Shown here in pieces: positions 23,035 to 23,189 of a DNA stretch of 23,189 nucleotides. The DNA lies in contig JAEWGA010000047.1 in NCBI GenBank assembly GCA_023388555.1, positions 1 to 23,189 of the forward strand, given 5' to 3'. Under the pieces are notes generated by a model. It was not told the DNA's origin and searched no databases. It saw nothing but the letters and a program-made list of their open reading frames with translations. The DNA comes from Bacteroidota bacterium (GTDB lineage: Bacteria > Bacteroidota > Bacteroidia > Bacteroidales > Porphyromonadaceae). The number at the start of each line of letters is the position of its first letter. The stretch's first letter is position 1. The position numbers and the translations under genes are program-made.

Positions 23035-23189
23035 TTATTGTGCTATTTGGATTTCCTGCAAGAGCCTGTTGCACTTACCCCATTTCTCAATCACCCACAA
23101 GATATACCGCACATCTACGCAGATGGTTCGTTGTAGGTTAGGCTCAAACTCTATGTCGCCACTCATGGCTTCCCAGTTGCCATCGAAGG
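23035..23189 (-). CDS. C-terminal end of an unidentified protein (cut by the window edge)
   Basis: The last 50 residues of a minus-strand frame that stays open to the window edge. It begins FDGNWEAMSGDIEFEP and ends NRLLQEIQIAQ before a TAA stop. It reads like real protein: Trp-rich, mixed, with a final helix containing VRYILWVIEKWGKC. It is followed at a normal distance by a strong terminator. I could not assign a family from this piece. The full gene lies to the right of the window. Confidence 0.7.
   Translation of the reverse strand, partial: FDGNWEAMSGDIEFEPNLQRTICVDVRYILWVIEKWGKCNRLLQEIQIAQ

Overview
The window looks like chromosomal DNA of a Bacteroidota bacterium, most likely order Bacteroidales and close to Porphyromonas. 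The support is: promoters of the TTTG/TTG - about 20 bp - TAnnTTTG type; starts without Shine-Dalgarno sequences; a CarboxypepD_reg-type TonB-dependent receptor; a MsrA-MsrB fusion; a DUF4294 protein; and the cluster of AAA+ enhancer-binding regulator - LptE - hypothetical - SecG that I know from Bacteroidales. The genus is an inference.

Left part (1-5190). A terminator, a promoter and an AT-rich two-gene unit come first: a lipoprotein with a Thr-Pro-Pro linker, then a small outer-membrane beta-barrel. A terminator and a new promoter follow, then a TonB-dependent receptor with a Cys-x-x-Cys plug and a 16-bp-stem terminator. 5190-5470 is non-coding and carries four tandem 22-bp repeats.

Middle (5468-15770). 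On the minus strand are msrAB (methionine sulfoxide repair) and, after a 483-bp gap, ribD (riboflavin synthesis). Divergent from ribD runs a long plus-strand train: prmC, recX, a ComF-family phosphoribosyltransferase, a YbdG-type mechanosensitive channel, nfo, ispE and a large S9 serine peptidase, ending at a strong hairpin. The first three overlap and are probably translationally coupled; the rest are 14-38 bp apart. Roles are translation termination, RecA control, DNA uptake or nucleotide salvage, osmotic protection, base-excision repair, isoprenoid synthesis and peptide use.

Right-middle (15810-19216, minus strand). A DUF4294 protein, a GH20 beta-hexosaminidase with a C-terminal carbohydrate-binding-like domain, CrcB (fluoride channel) and tRNA-Leu(CAA), the last with its own promoter and terminator.

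Right (19217-23189). A 400-bp gene-free region ends in a well-formed promoter for a tight plus-strand operon: an AAA+ enhancer-binding regulator without a receiver domain and with an altered GAFTGA loop (GSFTDA), the LPS-assembly lipoprotein LptE, a TPR-like hypothetical protein and SecG. After its terminator come about 290 bp without a gene, an 18-bp-stem terminator, and the C-terminal end of an unidentified minus-strand gene cut by the window edge.

I see no CRISPR array, insertion sequence, phage or obvious defence system. The items most worth a second look are the GSFTDA regulator, the 22-bp tandem repeats and the AT-rich lipoprotein/barrel pair.
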